Positions 8,130 to 17,112 of a stretch of 64,000 nucleotides of DNA are shown piece by piece; within the stretch, counting starts at the first letter, position 1, and every line of letters starts with the position of its first letter. Both the position numbers and the translations under genes were made by a program. Source of the stretch: Magnetospirillum sp. (GTDB lineage: Bacteria; Pseudomonadota; Alphaproteobacteria; Rhodospirillales; Magnetospirillaceae). The notes below the pieces were generated by a model that ran no database searches, was not told the origin of the DNA, and worked only from the letters and a program-made list of their open reading frames with translations. Location: the NCBI GenBank assembly GCA_024707145.1, contig JANQAI010000001.1, forward strand, positions 250,501 to 314,500. Reading direction: 5' to 3'.

Positions 8130-9452
8130 TCACCCGAAGCAGTCGTCGCATTTGCCGCACATGGGCACGTCGGCCAGTTCGCCGGTGCGGAAACCCTGGA
8201 GGATGCGGCGGAACTCGGCGCCCTTGCGGATGTCGGCCAGCGAGTTCTCCAGGATGTGGCCGATCTTCAGTTCGGCATTGGAATCGTAGCAGCCGCAGGC
8301 GGTCACCGTACCGTCGCAGAACACCCCCACCGCCTTGAGGAAGACGCGACAGGGCATGCGGCGCTGGTGGGCCAGGTTCTTCAGCGACCATACTTGGTGG
8401 TCCTCGAAGAAGCGGCCGTGCTGGACGTGGCCGCCGAAATTGTTGGCGATCACGGTGAACACCCGCTCCACCCCGTGCTCGGCCAGGAAGGCGCGGGTGC
8501 GGTCGCGCACCTCGGCCCAATTATCGCCCGAGCACACCGCCTTGATCATGAAATTGGTCTTGCCGCCCTGGGTCAGCGCCGCCATGCGCTTCAGGTTCTC
8601 GATCACCCGTTCGAACTTGGCGCCCACATAGGTGCGCTCATAGCTGTCCTTGTCCCAGCCGGCGAAGGAGAACTGGATGTAGGACAGGCCCAGGCCTGCC
8701 AGCCGCTCGCAGCGCTCGGGCGTCAGCGGCGTGCCGTTGGTGACGATGCCCACCTCCAGCCCCTGGGCCACCGCCTTTTCCAGCATCTCGAACACCTGCG
8801 GGTGCAGCAGCGGCTCGCCCTGGCCGGACAGAACGTGCAGGCGCTTGACGCCGTTGGCGGCGCATTCGGCCAGCACGCGGTCGAACAACTCGGGTTCCAT
8901 GAAGCCGGAATTGGACTGCCACACCTCGTGGCCGCACATGGTGCAGCGCAGGTTGCAGCGCCGGGCGATCTGGACGTAGACCTCGACGGGGGCGAGGTCG
9001 CGCGCCTCCAGCCAATCCACCAGCGTGCCGCGGGCGGCGGCGAGGTCGCGCGCCGCCTCGTCCTGCCGTCCGGCCTCGTCCAGGGCGACGGCGCGGCGGT
9101 AGCGGATGCGGTGATCGGACTTCGCCCGCGCCGCCGCGTCCAGCAGCGGCACCGCCTCGGCGGCGCGGCCCTGTTCGATCAGGCAGGTGGCCAGCCCCAT
9201 CATGCTGTCCAGATGGTTGGGCGCCATGGACAGGATGCGGGTGAAGCCGCGTTCGGCCTCGGCCCAGCGCTCCAGCGTGGCCAGCAGGGCGGCGCGGTGG
9301 AGCACGCAATCGGGATGGTCGGGGAAGGCGGCCAGCAGCGCCTCGGCCTCTTCCAGCCGCTGGTTCATGGACAGGCGCTGGGCCTGGCCGAGGGCCTCGG
9401 CGGCGGTCTTGGGGCGGGCGGTGGTGGGCTTGCGGGAGGGGCGGCGGCTCAT
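8130..9452 (-). CDS. TPR-radical SAM/SPASM protein
   Basis: A 440-aa protein. Residues about 25-140 form TPR-like helical repeats (QRLEEAEALLAAFPDHPDCVLH and following). The radical SAM cluster motif CNLRCTMC is at residues 166-173. The C-terminal SPASM-type region carries further cysteines (CDGTVTACGCYDS and MCGKCDDCFG), which would bind auxiliary iron-sulfur clusters. SPASM enzymes modify peptides, proteins or sugars, and no precursor peptide gene is evident next to it. The ATG at 9452 (MSRRPSRK) is preferred over upstream starts because the extra residues are unlike the family. Confidence 0.88.
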   Translation of the reverse strand: MSRRPSRKPTTARPKTAAEALGQAQRLSMNQRLEEAEALLAAFPDHPDCVLHRAALLATLERWAEAERGFTRILSMAPNHLDSMMGLATCLIEQGRAAEAVPLLDAAARAKSDHRIRYRRAVALDEAGRQDEAARDLAAARGTLVDWLEARDLAPVEVYVQIARRCNLRCTMCGHEVWQSNSGFMEPELFDRVLAECAANGVKRLHVLSGQGEPLLHPQVFEMLEKAVAQGLEVGIVTNGTPLTPERCERLAGLGLSYIQFSFAGWDKDSYERTYVGAKFERVIENLKRMAALTQGGKTNFMIKAVCSGDNWAEVRDRTRAFLAEHGVERVFTVIANNFGGHVQHGRFFEDHQVWSLKNLAHQRRMPCRVFLKAVGVFCDGTVTACGCYDSNAELKIGHILENSLADIRKGAEFRRILQGFRTGELADVPMCGKCDDCFG

Positions 9453-9583
9453 GGAACATCCCGGACTGGTGGGGCGGCATCCTAGCAAAGCCCCCAGCCG
9501 TTTGGGTATGGGCTTCCATCATTGTCGTGGCTGCTACCATCGCGGTATATAGGTGCGACAGTACCCCGGGGGGAGGCCGGAGT

Positions 9584-12500
9584 TTGACCCATTCAACCCA
9601 TCCGCACACTGAGGCGCAGCCCCCGGCGCTTGGTGGCGGAAATCGTCGTTGGCGTTTCGGCATACGCGCCAAGCTGTTGGTGGCCGTCGGCACCGTGGCC
9701 GCCATGACCCTGCTGGCCGGCGCCCTGGCCTGGACCAGCTATGCCGAGATCGAGCGCCTGCTGGCGACGACCACACGCGACAACCTGCCCCACGTGTCGG
9801 CGGCGCTGAAGCTGTCTGAGGCCACCGCCCGCCTGGCCGCCGCCGCTCCGGCGCTGGACGCGTCCCACACCCAGTTCCAGCGCCAGAGCAATTTCATGGC
9901 TCTGCAGCAGCAATCGGACCGGCTGGGCGGCATGATCGGGGACATGGGCGGCGTGGGCGCGGCCCAGTTGGACGAACTGCGCGCCCTGATCGGGGCCATC
10001 GGCGACAACCTTGTCGCCCGCAACGGCCTGGTGGAGCGCCGGCTGCAACTGAACGAGCGCCTGCGCAAGCTGGTGGGCGAACTGAACGAGGTGGACGATG
10101 AAATCCACGCGTTGCTGGACCGGCAGCATGCGGCTTTCGACAGCTCGTTGCCGCTGATCGTCGACGCGGTGGCGGCGTTGCGTCAATGCGCCGCCATCGA
10201 GGATCAGGACTCGCTGACCCAGGTGCGCCACAGCTACGACGAGCATGCGCGCCGTATCGTCATGCTGGTCGAGGCCTCGGGGCCGGGCGACCAGGCCTTG
10301 CGCGCCGCCGCCCGCAAGGTGGTGGCCCTGGGCACCGGCCCGGACAACGCCTTCGAACTGCGTGGCCAGGTGCTGCTGACCGAGGCGCGGCTGGCCGTCG
10401 CCAGCGACGAGGGGCGCGATCTGGTGGCCCGCACCTCGGCCGCCGTCGGCCATCTGGTGGCCGAAGCCGAGATCGCCGCCGCCGCCAGCGAAAGCCGCGC
10501 CGAGGAAGCGCTGTCGGCCGGGCGGCGCACCATGCTGCTGATCGCCTTCGGTTCGTTCCTGGGGCCGTTGCTGTTCGTCTGGCTGTATCTGGGGCGCAAC
10601 ATCGTGGTGCGCTTGTCCGGCTTGGCGGCCACCATGCACCGCATCGTCCAGGGCGATTTCACCGCCCGGGTCGCCCGCTCCGGCGACGACGAGATCGCCG
10701 ACATGGCCGGCGAGCTGGTGGTCTTCCAGGACGCCATGGCGCGGCTGCAGGAATCCAGCGACTTGCTGAAGCAGAGCGAGCAGAGGATGCGCACCATCCT
10801 CGACACCTCGCCGCTGGCGCTGGCCATCTCGCGGGTGTCCGACAACCTGATCCAGTACGTCAACCCGCGCTGGGCCGAACTGTATCAGGTGTCCGAGGAC
10901 GGTGCCGTGGGCATGGATGCCTCGGCTTTCTACGCCGCCCCCGAGGACCGCGCCCGCGTGGTCCAGTTGGTCAGGCAGAACGGCTATCTGGCCGATTTCG
11001 AAAGCCGCATGCGGCGCGAGGACGGGCAGGAATTCTGGGCACTGATCTCGGCCGCCGCCATCGACATGGACGGCGAGCCGGCCATCTGCGTCTCCACCAC
11101 CGACATCACCAAGCGCAAGGAGGAGGAGGAGGCGCTGGCCGAGGCCAAGCGCATGGCCGAGGACGCCAGCCAGGCCAAGTCCCTGTTCCTCGCCACCATG
11201 AGCCACGAAATCCGCACGCCCATGAACGGCGTGCTGACCATGGCCCAGTTGCTGGAAGAGATGAACCTGCCGCCCGAGCAGAAGGAGATGGCTCGCGTCA
11301 TCCGCGATTCGGCCACTGCGCTGCTCACCATCATCAACGACATCCTGGACTTCTCGCGCATCGAGGCCGGCCGGCTCCAGCTGGAAACGGTGGAGATGAA
11401 TGCGGTGGACCTGGTGGAGGGGGTGGCCGAACTGCTCAGCCCGCGGGCGCTGGAAAAAGGCATCGGCCTGATCACCTTCGTCGAGCCCGGCCTGCCGGAA
11501 CGGCTGCGCGGCGACCCGGTGCGGCTGCGCCAGATCATCACCAACCTGGCCGGCAACGCCATCAAGTTCACCGAAAAAGGCTGCGTGCGCATCGCCGCCG
11601 AGGCGGTGGACAACGGCGCCCGGCCGTTGACCCTGCGCTTCTCGGTTACCGATACCGGCATCGGCCTGGACGACGAGCAGCAGGCCCGCCTGTTCGAGCC
11701 CTTCACCCAGGCCGACGCCACCATCGCCCGGCGCTATGGCGGCACCGGGCTGGGCCTGTCCATCTGCCGCCGGCTGGTCGCCATGATGGCGGGCGAGATC
11801 GGGGTGGAAAGCCGCGTGGGCGAAGGCTCGACCTTCTGGTTCAGCGTGCCGCTGGAGGTAGCCTCCGACTGGCCGGAACAGGGGCCCGATCTGGCCGGTG
11901 TGGCGGCGCTGGTACTGGCCGAAGGGCCGGTGGCGGCCGAGGCGATGCGCCAGTATCTGGGGCATCTCGGGGCCCAGGTGGCGGTGGTGGCCTCCACCGA
12001 CGGGGCCCTGGCGGCGGTGCGCGCCGCCGCCCTGGCCGGCTGGTGCTACGACGTGGTGCTGATGGACGGCGCCCAGGACTTCAAGCTGCGGGTGTCGGTG
12101 GCGCGCGCCCTGTTGGCGGCGGCCGGCTCGGCGGCGCCCACCCGCATCGTCATGGTCGCCCCCCACGCCACCTACTCGGCGGCGGCCAGCGACGCACGCG
12201 AGGCCGGGCTGTTCGCCACCCTGGCCAAGCCGGTGCGCCGCGGCGCCCTGTGGCGGGTGGTGGCGGCGGCGGCCAATCGCGGTTTCCTCGAGGAGCTGGA
12301 GGAAGACAACGGCCGCGTCGACGAGACCTACATCCCGCCCAGCCTGGAGGAGGCCGCCGCCGCCGGCGCCCTGATCCTGGTGGCCGAGGACAACCCCACC
12401 AACCAGGTGGTGATCCGCCGGCTGATGGAGCGCCTGGGCTATGCCATCGAGATCGTGGGCAACGGCCTGGAGGCGTGGGAGCGCATGCAGATCCGCGACT

Positions 12501-13153
12501 ACGGCCTGCTGCTCACCGATTGCCATATGCCGGAAATGGACGGCTACGAACTGACCACGCGGGTGCGCGCCTGGGAGCAGGAAACGCTGAACCGCATGCC
12601 CATCGTGGCGCTGACCGCCGACGCCCTGACCGGCACCGCCAGGAAGTGCCAGGAATGCGGCATGGATGCCTTCCTGGCCAAGCCCATCGACCTGGCGCAA
12701 CTGGATGCCACCATGCGCAAGCTGCTGCCCCGCGCGGTGGCGCTGCGGCGGCGGCGCGGCGCGGCCGAGGGCGGCGCCGAGGCCCCCGCCCGTGGCGTGC
12801 CGGCGGTGTCCGAGGACCATCGCCTGCCGGTGCTCGACCTGACGCCCATCCGCGAGATTTTCGGCGGCGTTACCGACGATGCCCGCGAATTGCTGACGCT
12901 GTTCGTGGACAGCACCCGCCCGCTGGTGGCGGAAACCCGCGCCGCCCTGGAGGGCGGCAAGGTGGAGGACGCCCGCGAGGCCGCCCACGGGGCCAAGGGC
13001 GCCGGCAATTCCGCCGGCTGCTACCGCTTCGGCCGCCTAGCCGCCGAGATCGAGGCGGCTTGTGCCCGTGGCGATGGCGAGTTCGCGGAAACCCTGCTGG
13101 CTCCCATGGAGGCCGCGTTCGAGGAAGCGGCGCAGGCGATCGCTGAGCTTTAG
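9584..13153 (+). CDS. Hybrid sensor histidine kinase with PAS, two receiver domains and HPt
   Basis: A membrane kinase of about 1189 aa. In order: a membrane helix near the N-terminus (KLLVAVGTVAAMTLLAGALAW), a periplasmic helical region, a second helix (about 315-340), HAMP, PAS, HisKA with H541 in ATMSHEIRTPMNG, and HATPase with the N, G1 and G2 boxes. A degenerate receiver (about 770-900) lacks most acidic-pocket residues. A full receiver follows with D979 in LLTDCHMPEMDG, then a C-terminal HPt domain with H1135 in AAHGAKGAGNSAG. This is the complete in-cis phosphorelay of BarA/TorS-type kinases. The TTG at 9584, 8 bases after GGGGGAGG, is the best start; the GTG at 9527 is in frame but has no ribosome binding site. 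The output regulator is not linked, although a single-domain response regulator lies 0.8 kb downstream on the other strand. Confidence 0.93.
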   Translation: MTHSTHPHTEAQPPALGGGNRRWRFGIRAKLLVAVGTVAAMTLLAGALAWTSYAEIERLLATTTRDNLPHVSAALKLSEATARLAAAAPALDASHTQFQRQSNFMALQQQSDRLGGMIGDMGGVGAAQLDELRALIGAIGDNLVARNGLVERRLQLNERLRKLVGELNEVDDEIHALLDRQHAAFDSSLPLIVDAVAALRQCAAIEDQDSLTQVRHSYDEHARRIVMLVEASGPGDQALRAAARKVVALGTGPDNAFELRGQVLLTEARLAVASDEGRDLVARTSAAVGHLVAEAEIAAAASESRAEEALSAGRRTMLLIAFGSFLGPLLFVWLYLGRNIVVRLSGLAATMHRIVQGDFTARVARSGDDEIADMAGELVVFQDAMARLQESSDLLKQSEQRMRTILDTSPLALAISRVSDNLIQYVNPRWAELYQVSEDGAVGMDASAFYAAPEDRARVVQLVRQNGYLADFESRMRREDGQEFWALISAAAIDMDGEPAICVSTTDITKRKEEEEALAEAKRMAEDASQAKSLFLATMSHEIRTPMNGVLTMAQLLEEMNLPPEQKEMARVIRDSATALLTIINDILDFSRIEAGRLQLETVEMNAVDLVEGVAELLSPRALEKGIGLITFVEPGLPERLRGDPVRLRQIITNLAGNAIKFTEKGCVRIAAEAVDNGARPLTLRFSVTDTGIGLDDEQQARLFEPFTQADATIARRYGGTGLGLSICRRLVAMMAGEIGVESRVGEGSTFWFSVPLEVASDWPEQGPDLAGVAALVLAEGPVAAEAMRQYLGHLGAQVAVVASTDGALAAVRAAALAGWCYDVVLMDGAQDFKLRVSVARALLAAAGSAAPTRIVMVAPHATYSAAASDAREAGLFATLAKPVRRGALWRVVAAAANRGFLEELEEDNGRVDETYIPPSLEEAAAAGALILVAEDNPTNQVVIRRLMERLGYAIEIVGNGLEAWERMQIRDYGLLLTDCHMPEMDGYELTTRVRAWEQETLNRMPIVALTADALTGTARKCQECGMDAFLAKPIDLAQLDATMRKLLPRAVALRRRRGAAEGGAEAPARGVPAVSEDHRLPVLDLTPIREIFGGVTDDARELLTLFVDSTRPLVAETRAALEGGKVEDAREAAHGAKGAGNSAGCYRFGRLAAEIEAACARGDGEFAETLLAPMEAAFEEAAQAIAEL

Positions 13154-13165
13154 GACGCGCCGTTT

Positions 13166-13270
13166 GTCATTCCGATGAGCGAGAGCGACGAGGAATCTCG
13201 GTTTGCTCCGCTATCGGGCCTTTGGCTGCCGTGGTGCCAGGAGGGGATCCCTCGCTTTGCTCGGGATGAC
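13166..13270. repeat. Inverted-end intergenic repeat, family A (copy 1)
   Basis: A unit of about 105 bp with inverted ends, GTCATTCCGA at the left and CTCGGGATGAC at the right, and a conserved middle (GGTTTGCTCCGCTATCGGGC). It is the first of three tandem, slightly diverged copies after the kinase stop codon. Confidence 0.85.
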
Positions 13271-13283
13271 ATTTCCGGATCGT

Positions 13284-13387
13284 GTCATTCCGAGGAGCGC
13301 AGCAACGAGGAATCTCCGCCTGCTCTGCCGTCGGGTCTTTGGTTGCCGTAGTGCCAGGATGAGATCCCTCGCTTCGCTCGGGATGAC
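13284..13387. repeat. Inverted-end intergenic repeat, family A (copy 2)
   Basis: Starts GTCATTCCGAGGAGCGCAG and ends CGCTCGGGATGAC. The middle (TCGGGTCTTTGGTTGCCGTA) differs from copy 1 by scattered substitutions. Confidence 0.85.
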
Positions 13388-13400
13388 ACTTCCTAGAGTA

Positions 13401-13462
13401 TCATTCCGAGGAATGCCGCGACGAGGAGCCTCCACCTGCTCCGCTGTTGGGTACCGCGGACA
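13401..13462. repeat. Truncated family A repeat (copy 3)
   Basis: Begins TCATTCCGAGGAATGCCGCG and keeps the left half (GACGAGGAGCCTCCACCTGC) but lacks the right inverted end. It abuts the 3' end of the GIY-YIG gene. Confidence 0.7.
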
Positions 13463-13469
13463 AGTCATC

Positions 13470-13772
13470 CTATCGGTTCAAGTCTTCCCATAAATCCCGC
13501 CATGCGGAGTTGGCATTGCGCACCAGCGCGTCTTTCTTCACCCGGCGCCATCCCTTGATCTCCTTCTCGCGGGCAATGGCAAGGCGGACGTCGTCGAAGG
13601 TTTCGTACCAGACCAGGCGATGGCAGTGATAGCGGCGGGAAAACCCGTCAACGGCCCCGGAGCGATGTTCGGAGACCCGGCGGGCCAGGTCGTTGGTGAC
13701 GCCGACGTACAGGACGCTGGAGACACTGGCGACCATGTAGACAGCGTAGGGCGCAGCCACTTCCCCTGTCAT
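13470..13772 (-). CDS. Small GIY-YIG nuclease-family protein
   Basis: A 100-aa single-domain protein. AVYMVASVSSVLYVGVT (about residues 9-25) is the GIY-YIG pair of strands; R31 (in DLARRVSEH) and the later glutamate (AREKEIKGW) are the expected catalytic positions. It is similar in size to the YhbQ/UPF0213 group of stand-alone GIY-YIG proteins, whose cellular role is poorly known. The only N-terminal ATG (13770-13772) lies inside the left end of a family A repeat, and the stop codon sits a few bases from another repeat copy, so the gene is embedded in the repeat cluster. An internal start at the methionine in VYMVAS would cut into the domain. Confidence 0.8.
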   Translation of the reverse strand: MTGEVAAPYAVYMVASVSSVLYVGVTNDLARRVSEHRSGAVDGFSRRYHCHRLVWYETFDDVRLAIAREKEIKGWRRVKKDALVRNANSAWRDLWEDLNR

Positions 13773-13872
13773 TCCGAGGAGCGTAGCGACGAGGAATCTC
13801 GGTTTGCTCCGCTATCGGGCCTTTGGCTGCCGTGGTGCCAGGATGAGATTCCTCGCTTCCGCTCGGAATGAC
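13768..13872. repeat. Inverted-end intergenic repeat, family A (copy 4)
   Basis: Starts GTCATTCCGAGGAGCGTAGC and ends CGCTCGGAATGAC, almost a perfect inverted pair. Its middle is identical to copy 1 over CTCGGTTTGCTCCGCTATCG. It overlaps the start codon of the GIY-YIG gene. A further broken end (GTCATTCCGGGGAG) follows at about 13886. Confidence 0.85.
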
Positions 13873-13917
13873 AAACCAGGGAATGTCATTCCGGGGAGAG
13901 ACGGAACTTCCCCGCGC

Positions 13918-14322
13918 CTACAGCGCCGCCTCGTGGTTCAGCACCTTGATGATCTTGTCCTTGAGGGCCGGCGGCAGCACCGGCTTGGCCAGGAAGGCGC
14001 CGATGTCCAGTTCCTTGGCGCGGGCCACGGTGGTGGCGTCGGTATGGGCGGTCAGCATGATGACCGGGGTCTGGGACACCGCCGGGGTGGCGCGCAGCTG
14101 GCGCACGAAGCCGAAACCGTCGACCGGACGCATCTGGATGTCGCAGATCACCAGATCGGGAGCTTCCTTGCTGACCACGTCCAGGCCGGAATTGCCGTCA
14201 TGGGCTTCGATCACCGTGCCCACGCCTAATTGGCTCAGCATCTTCTTGACGATGGTGCGCACGAATTCCTGATCGTCGATGACCAGCACCTTCAGCGACG
14301 CGAGATCGACTCCGTCGGGCAT
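13918..14322 (-). CDS. Single-domain response regulator (CheY-like receiver)
   Basis: A 134-aa receiver domain with no output domain. The acidic pair is in VLVIDDQEF, the phospho-acceptor is D61 in LVICDIQMRPVDG, the conserved threonine is in VIMLTAHTD, and the lysine is in AFLAKPVLP. It may serve as a phosphate shuttle or a motility-type regulator. The large hybrid kinase lies nearby but is convergent, so pairing is only possible, not shown. The ATG at 14322 is followed by a short N-terminal extension before the first beta strand. Confidence 0.92.
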   Translation of the reverse strand: MPDGVDLASLKVLVIDDQEFVRTIVKKMLSQLGVGTVIEAHDGNSGLDVVSKEAPDLVICDIQMRPVDGFGFVRQLRATPAVSQTPVIMLTAHTDATTVARAKELDIGAFLAKPVLPPALKDKIIKVLNHEAAL

Positions 14323-14382
14323 CAGCTTCCCCCCTGGGTGACAAGTTCCCCCAATGCTAGCAGATGCCTTCGCAAAAGCAAA

Positions 14383-14405
14383 AGGGGAGGCGTAGAGCCT
14401 CCCCT
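14383..14405 (-). terminator. Intrinsic terminator after iorB
   Basis: A nine-base-pair stem (AGGGGAGGC with GCCTCCCCT) around a five-base loop, followed on the minus strand by TTTTGCTTTT. It lies 25 bases beyond the iorB stop and should end the paaK-GAF-iorA-iorB transcript. Confidence 0.8.
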
Positions 14406-14429
14406 GTCTTTCGCTTTAAGGCGAAGACC

Positions 14430-15063
14430 TTACTGGTTGGCGGCCAGCTTGCGGGTGCCCTCGGCGCGCTCGCGAGCGGCCTGGCGGCCCAGGTCGAAAG
14501 CCTTCCGGTTGACCTCAACCATGGCCGGCTTGCGGGCGCGGAAGCGGCCGACGATCTGCTCTTCCAGGTCCTCGGCGGGGAAGGGCAGGTAGTCGGCGAT
14601 GGCGCCCAGCATCACCGTGTTGACCAGGCGCAGGTCGCCCAGGCCGCGAGCGATGGCGCCGGCATCGAAGTCGTAGACGGTGACGCCGGCGGCGCGCATG
14701 GTCGCCACCGGGTCCTCCGGGTACTTGAACAGGCCGGCCGACACCACCGGCGGGGTCAGGCGGATGGTGTTGACCATGGCGACGCCGCCGGGACGCAGCA
14801 TGTCGGCCCAGCGAGCCCCCCTCGGCCACCTCGAAGGCGACCAGGATGTCGGCGGTGCCCGGAGTGATCACCGGCGACCACACCTTCCGGCCGAAACGGA
14901 CATGGCTGGTGACCACGCCGCCGCGCTGGGCCATGCCGGCCACTTCCGACTTCTTGACGTCATAGCCCTTGGCGATGGCGGTCTGCGCCAGGATCTCGGC
15001 TGCGGTCATGACGCCCTGGCCGCCGGTGCCGCACACCAGGATGTTGGTGATGATATCGCTCAT
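14430..15063 (-). CDS. iorB: Indolepyruvate oxidoreductase subunit beta (frameshifted)
   Basis: The small (gamma-domain) subunit of indolepyruvate:ferredoxin oxidoreductase, which with IorA decarboxylates aryl-pyruvates to aryl-acetyl-CoA. The N-terminus MSDIITNILVCGTGGQGVMT carries the GxGGQG motif. The frame breaks in a run of six C (14816-14821, plus strand). Removing one base gives an uninterrupted EGARWADMLRPGGVAMVNT and a 210-aa protein, the normal length. The ATG at 15063 follows the iorA stop by 5 bases, so the two are cotranscribed. Sequence error is the likeliest cause of the break. Confidence 0.87.
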
Positions 15064-15068
15064 TGCCT

Positions 15069-16922
15069 TCACTCCACGGCGACCGGCTGGGCCGGCAGGA
15101 TGGCCTTGGGGCCGCAGGATTCGACGCACATGTGGCAGCCGGTGCACATGGCGGTGTCGATGGTGGTGAACTTCTTGACCAGATCGGGGGCGCCGTCGCG
15201 CTTGATCACCTCGGTCTTCTTCACCGAGATGGCGGGGCAGCCGACGTTGACGCAATTGCCGCAGCCGGTGCACTTGTCGTCCACCACCAGATACGGCTTC
15301 AGCTTGCCGTAGAATTCCGACAGCACGCAGGGCTGGTCGGTGATGATGACCGACGGCTCGTTGATCTCGATTTCCTGGCGGATCAGCTTGAACAGCACCG
15401 GCAGCTGGTACGGATTGACCTTGTGGATGCGCTCGGCCTTGACGCCCAGGGCGTGGCACAGCTGGGCGAAGTCGACGCGGGGCGCCTCCTGGCCGTTGAG
15501 GTCCTTGCCGGTGCCGGCATGGTTCTGGCCGCCGGTCATGCCGGTGGTGCGGTTATCCAGCAGCAAGGTGGTGACGTTGCCGCGGTTGTAGACGATGTCC
15601 AGCAGGCCCTGCATGCCCATGTGCAGGAAGGTGGAATCACCGATGACCGAGACGATGGCCTTGTCCTTGGTCTCTTCCGAGCGGGCCTTGTCCATGCCCA
15701 GCGCGATGCCCATGGAGGCGCCCATGGAGATGGTGGTGTCGAGCGCGTTCCACGGATGGCCGGCGCCCAGGGTGTAGCAGCCGATGTCGCCCGAGATCTG
15801 CACCCGCTTGCGCAGGCGCGACAAGGTGTAATAGACGCCCATGTGCGGACAGGCCGGGCACATGGTCGGCGGGCGCGGGAACGGCTCGTATTTGGGATAG
15901 GTGCTGGTGGCCGGGGGCTCCTCGCCGCGCAGCTTGTAGATGGCCGGGATCAGCACGTTGGGGGTCAGCTCGCCCAGTCGGGGCAGGATGTCCTTGCCGT
16001 GGATGTCCTGGAGGCCCGCGGCCTTCAGCTCGTTCTCCACCAGCGGCTCGGTCTCCTCGACGACCACCAGCTTGTCCACCGTGGCGCGGAACGCCTTCAC
16101 CGCCTCGACCGGCACGGGATACGAGAAGCCCAGCTTCATCACCGGCGCGTCGGGAAAGCTTTCGCGCACATGCATGAAGGCCGGGCCCGAGGTGAGGAAG
16201 CCGACGCGCTTGTCCGAGCCGGCATCCACCAGGTTCAGCGCCGAGGCCTCGGCCGCCTTGCGCAGTTCGCCTTCGCGGGCGATCTGCTTGGGCAGCATGG
16301 CCTTGGCGTTGTTGGGGGTCATCACCCAGCGCTTCTGGGTGATGTCGAAGCCGGCGATGGCGCGGATGTCCTTCTCGCCCACGGTGACCATGGCCTTGAC
16401 GTGGCAGACGCGGGTGGTCAGGCGCAGGATGACCGGGGTGTTGAACTGCTCCGAGACGTCGAAGGCGACCTTGACCATCTCGTAGGCTTCCTGGCTGTCC
16501 GCCGGCTCCAGCACGGGCACATGGGCGAAGCGGCCCCAGAAGCGGGAATCCTGCTCGTTCTGCGACGAGGACAGGCCGACGTCGTCGGCCACGGCGATTA
16601 CCAGGCCGCCGACCACGCCGGCCAGGGTCTGGGTCATGAAGGCATCCGAGGCCACGTTCATGCCCACGTGCTTCATGGCGCAGAAGGCGCGCGCGCCCGA
16701 CATGGAGGCGCCGATGGCGACTTCCAGCGAGACCTTCTCGTTGACCGACCACTCGGCGTAAAGGTCGGGATAGAGCGAAATCTGCTCCAGCATCTCGGTG
16801 GACGGCGTGCCCGGGTAGGCGGCGGCGACCTTGACCCCGGCCTCCCACACGCCACGCGCGATGGCTTCGTTGCCCGAGAGCAGCAGGCGGCTGGCGGCCT
16901 TCGCCTGGACGGCAGCGGACAT
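15069..16922 (-). CDS. iorA: Indolepyruvate ferredoxin oxidoreductase subunit alpha
   Basis: A 617-aa subunit holding the pyruvate-binding and thiamine-pyrophosphate domains. VAAAYPGTPSTEMLEQ near residue 40 is the substrate-domain signature. The TPP region includes GDSTFLHMGMQGLLD, and two 4Fe-4S motifs lie at the C-terminus (CTGCGNCVNVGCP and CTGCHMCVESCGP). It converts indolepyruvate or phenylpyruvate plus CoA and oxidised ferredoxin to the aryl-acetyl-CoA. The ATG at 16922 is preferred because AGAGGTGAGG precedes it; an in-frame GTG four codons upstream lies within that site. With iorB, the GAF gene and paaK it forms a leftward cluster. Confidence 0.93.
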   Translation of the reverse strand: MSAAVQAKAASRLLLSGNEAIARGVWEAGVKVAAAYPGTPSTEMLEQISLYPDLYAEWSVNEKVSLEVAIGASMSGARAFCAMKHVGMNVASDAFMTQTLAGVVGGLVIAVADDVGLSSSQNEQDSRFWGRFAHVPVLEPADSQEAYEMVKVAFDVSEQFNTPVILRLTTRVCHVKAMVTVGEKDIRAIAGFDITQKRWVMTPNNAKAMLPKQIAREGELRKAAEASALNLVDAGSDKRVGFLTSGPAFMHVRESFPDAPVMKLGFSYPVPVEAVKAFRATVDKLVVVEETEPLVENELKAAGLQDIHGKDILPRLGELTPNVLIPAIYKLRGEEPPATSTYPKYEPFPRPPTMCPACPHMGVYYTLSRLRKRVQISGDIGCYTLGAGHPWNALDTTISMGASMGIALGMDKARSEETKDKAIVSVIGDSTFLHMGMQGLLDIVYNRGNVTTLLLDNRTTGMTGGQNHAGTGKDLNGQEAPRVDFAQLCHALGVKAERIHKVNPYQLPVLFKLIRQEIEINEPSVIITDQPCVLSEFYGKLKPYLVVDDKCTGCGNCVNVGCPAISVKKTEVIKRDGAPDLVKKFTTIDTAMCTGCHMCVESCGPKAILPAQPVAVE

Positions 16923-17112
16923 GGAAATCCTCACCTCTCTTTGGTTTTATTTCAGTCGCGGCTTAAGCCCCCCGCGAAGGGGCTAGACCCTATCATCATT
17001 AAGGTCGTTGCCGAAAGCGGAATGCGCCTTGATCCCGGTCAGGTCAGGGCTGCGTCCGGCAGGGGGAGCCGGCCCCTGCCGCCTTGGCGGCCGACACGGT
17101 CCGGGCGGGGCC

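Noticed and set aside
9593..12988. 1131-codon open frame opposite the hybrid kinase
   Set aside because: Same antisense shadow effect; composition is artificial and the kinase frame has every expected motif.
13461..13500. Possible tRNA T-loop (GGTTCAAGTC)
   Set aside because: No acceptor, D or anticodon stem can be folded around it; it is the 3' end of the GIY-YIG gene.
13166..13872. CRISPR array
   Set aside because: The repeats are about 105 bp, have inverted ends and lack regular unique spacers; no cas genes are nearby.
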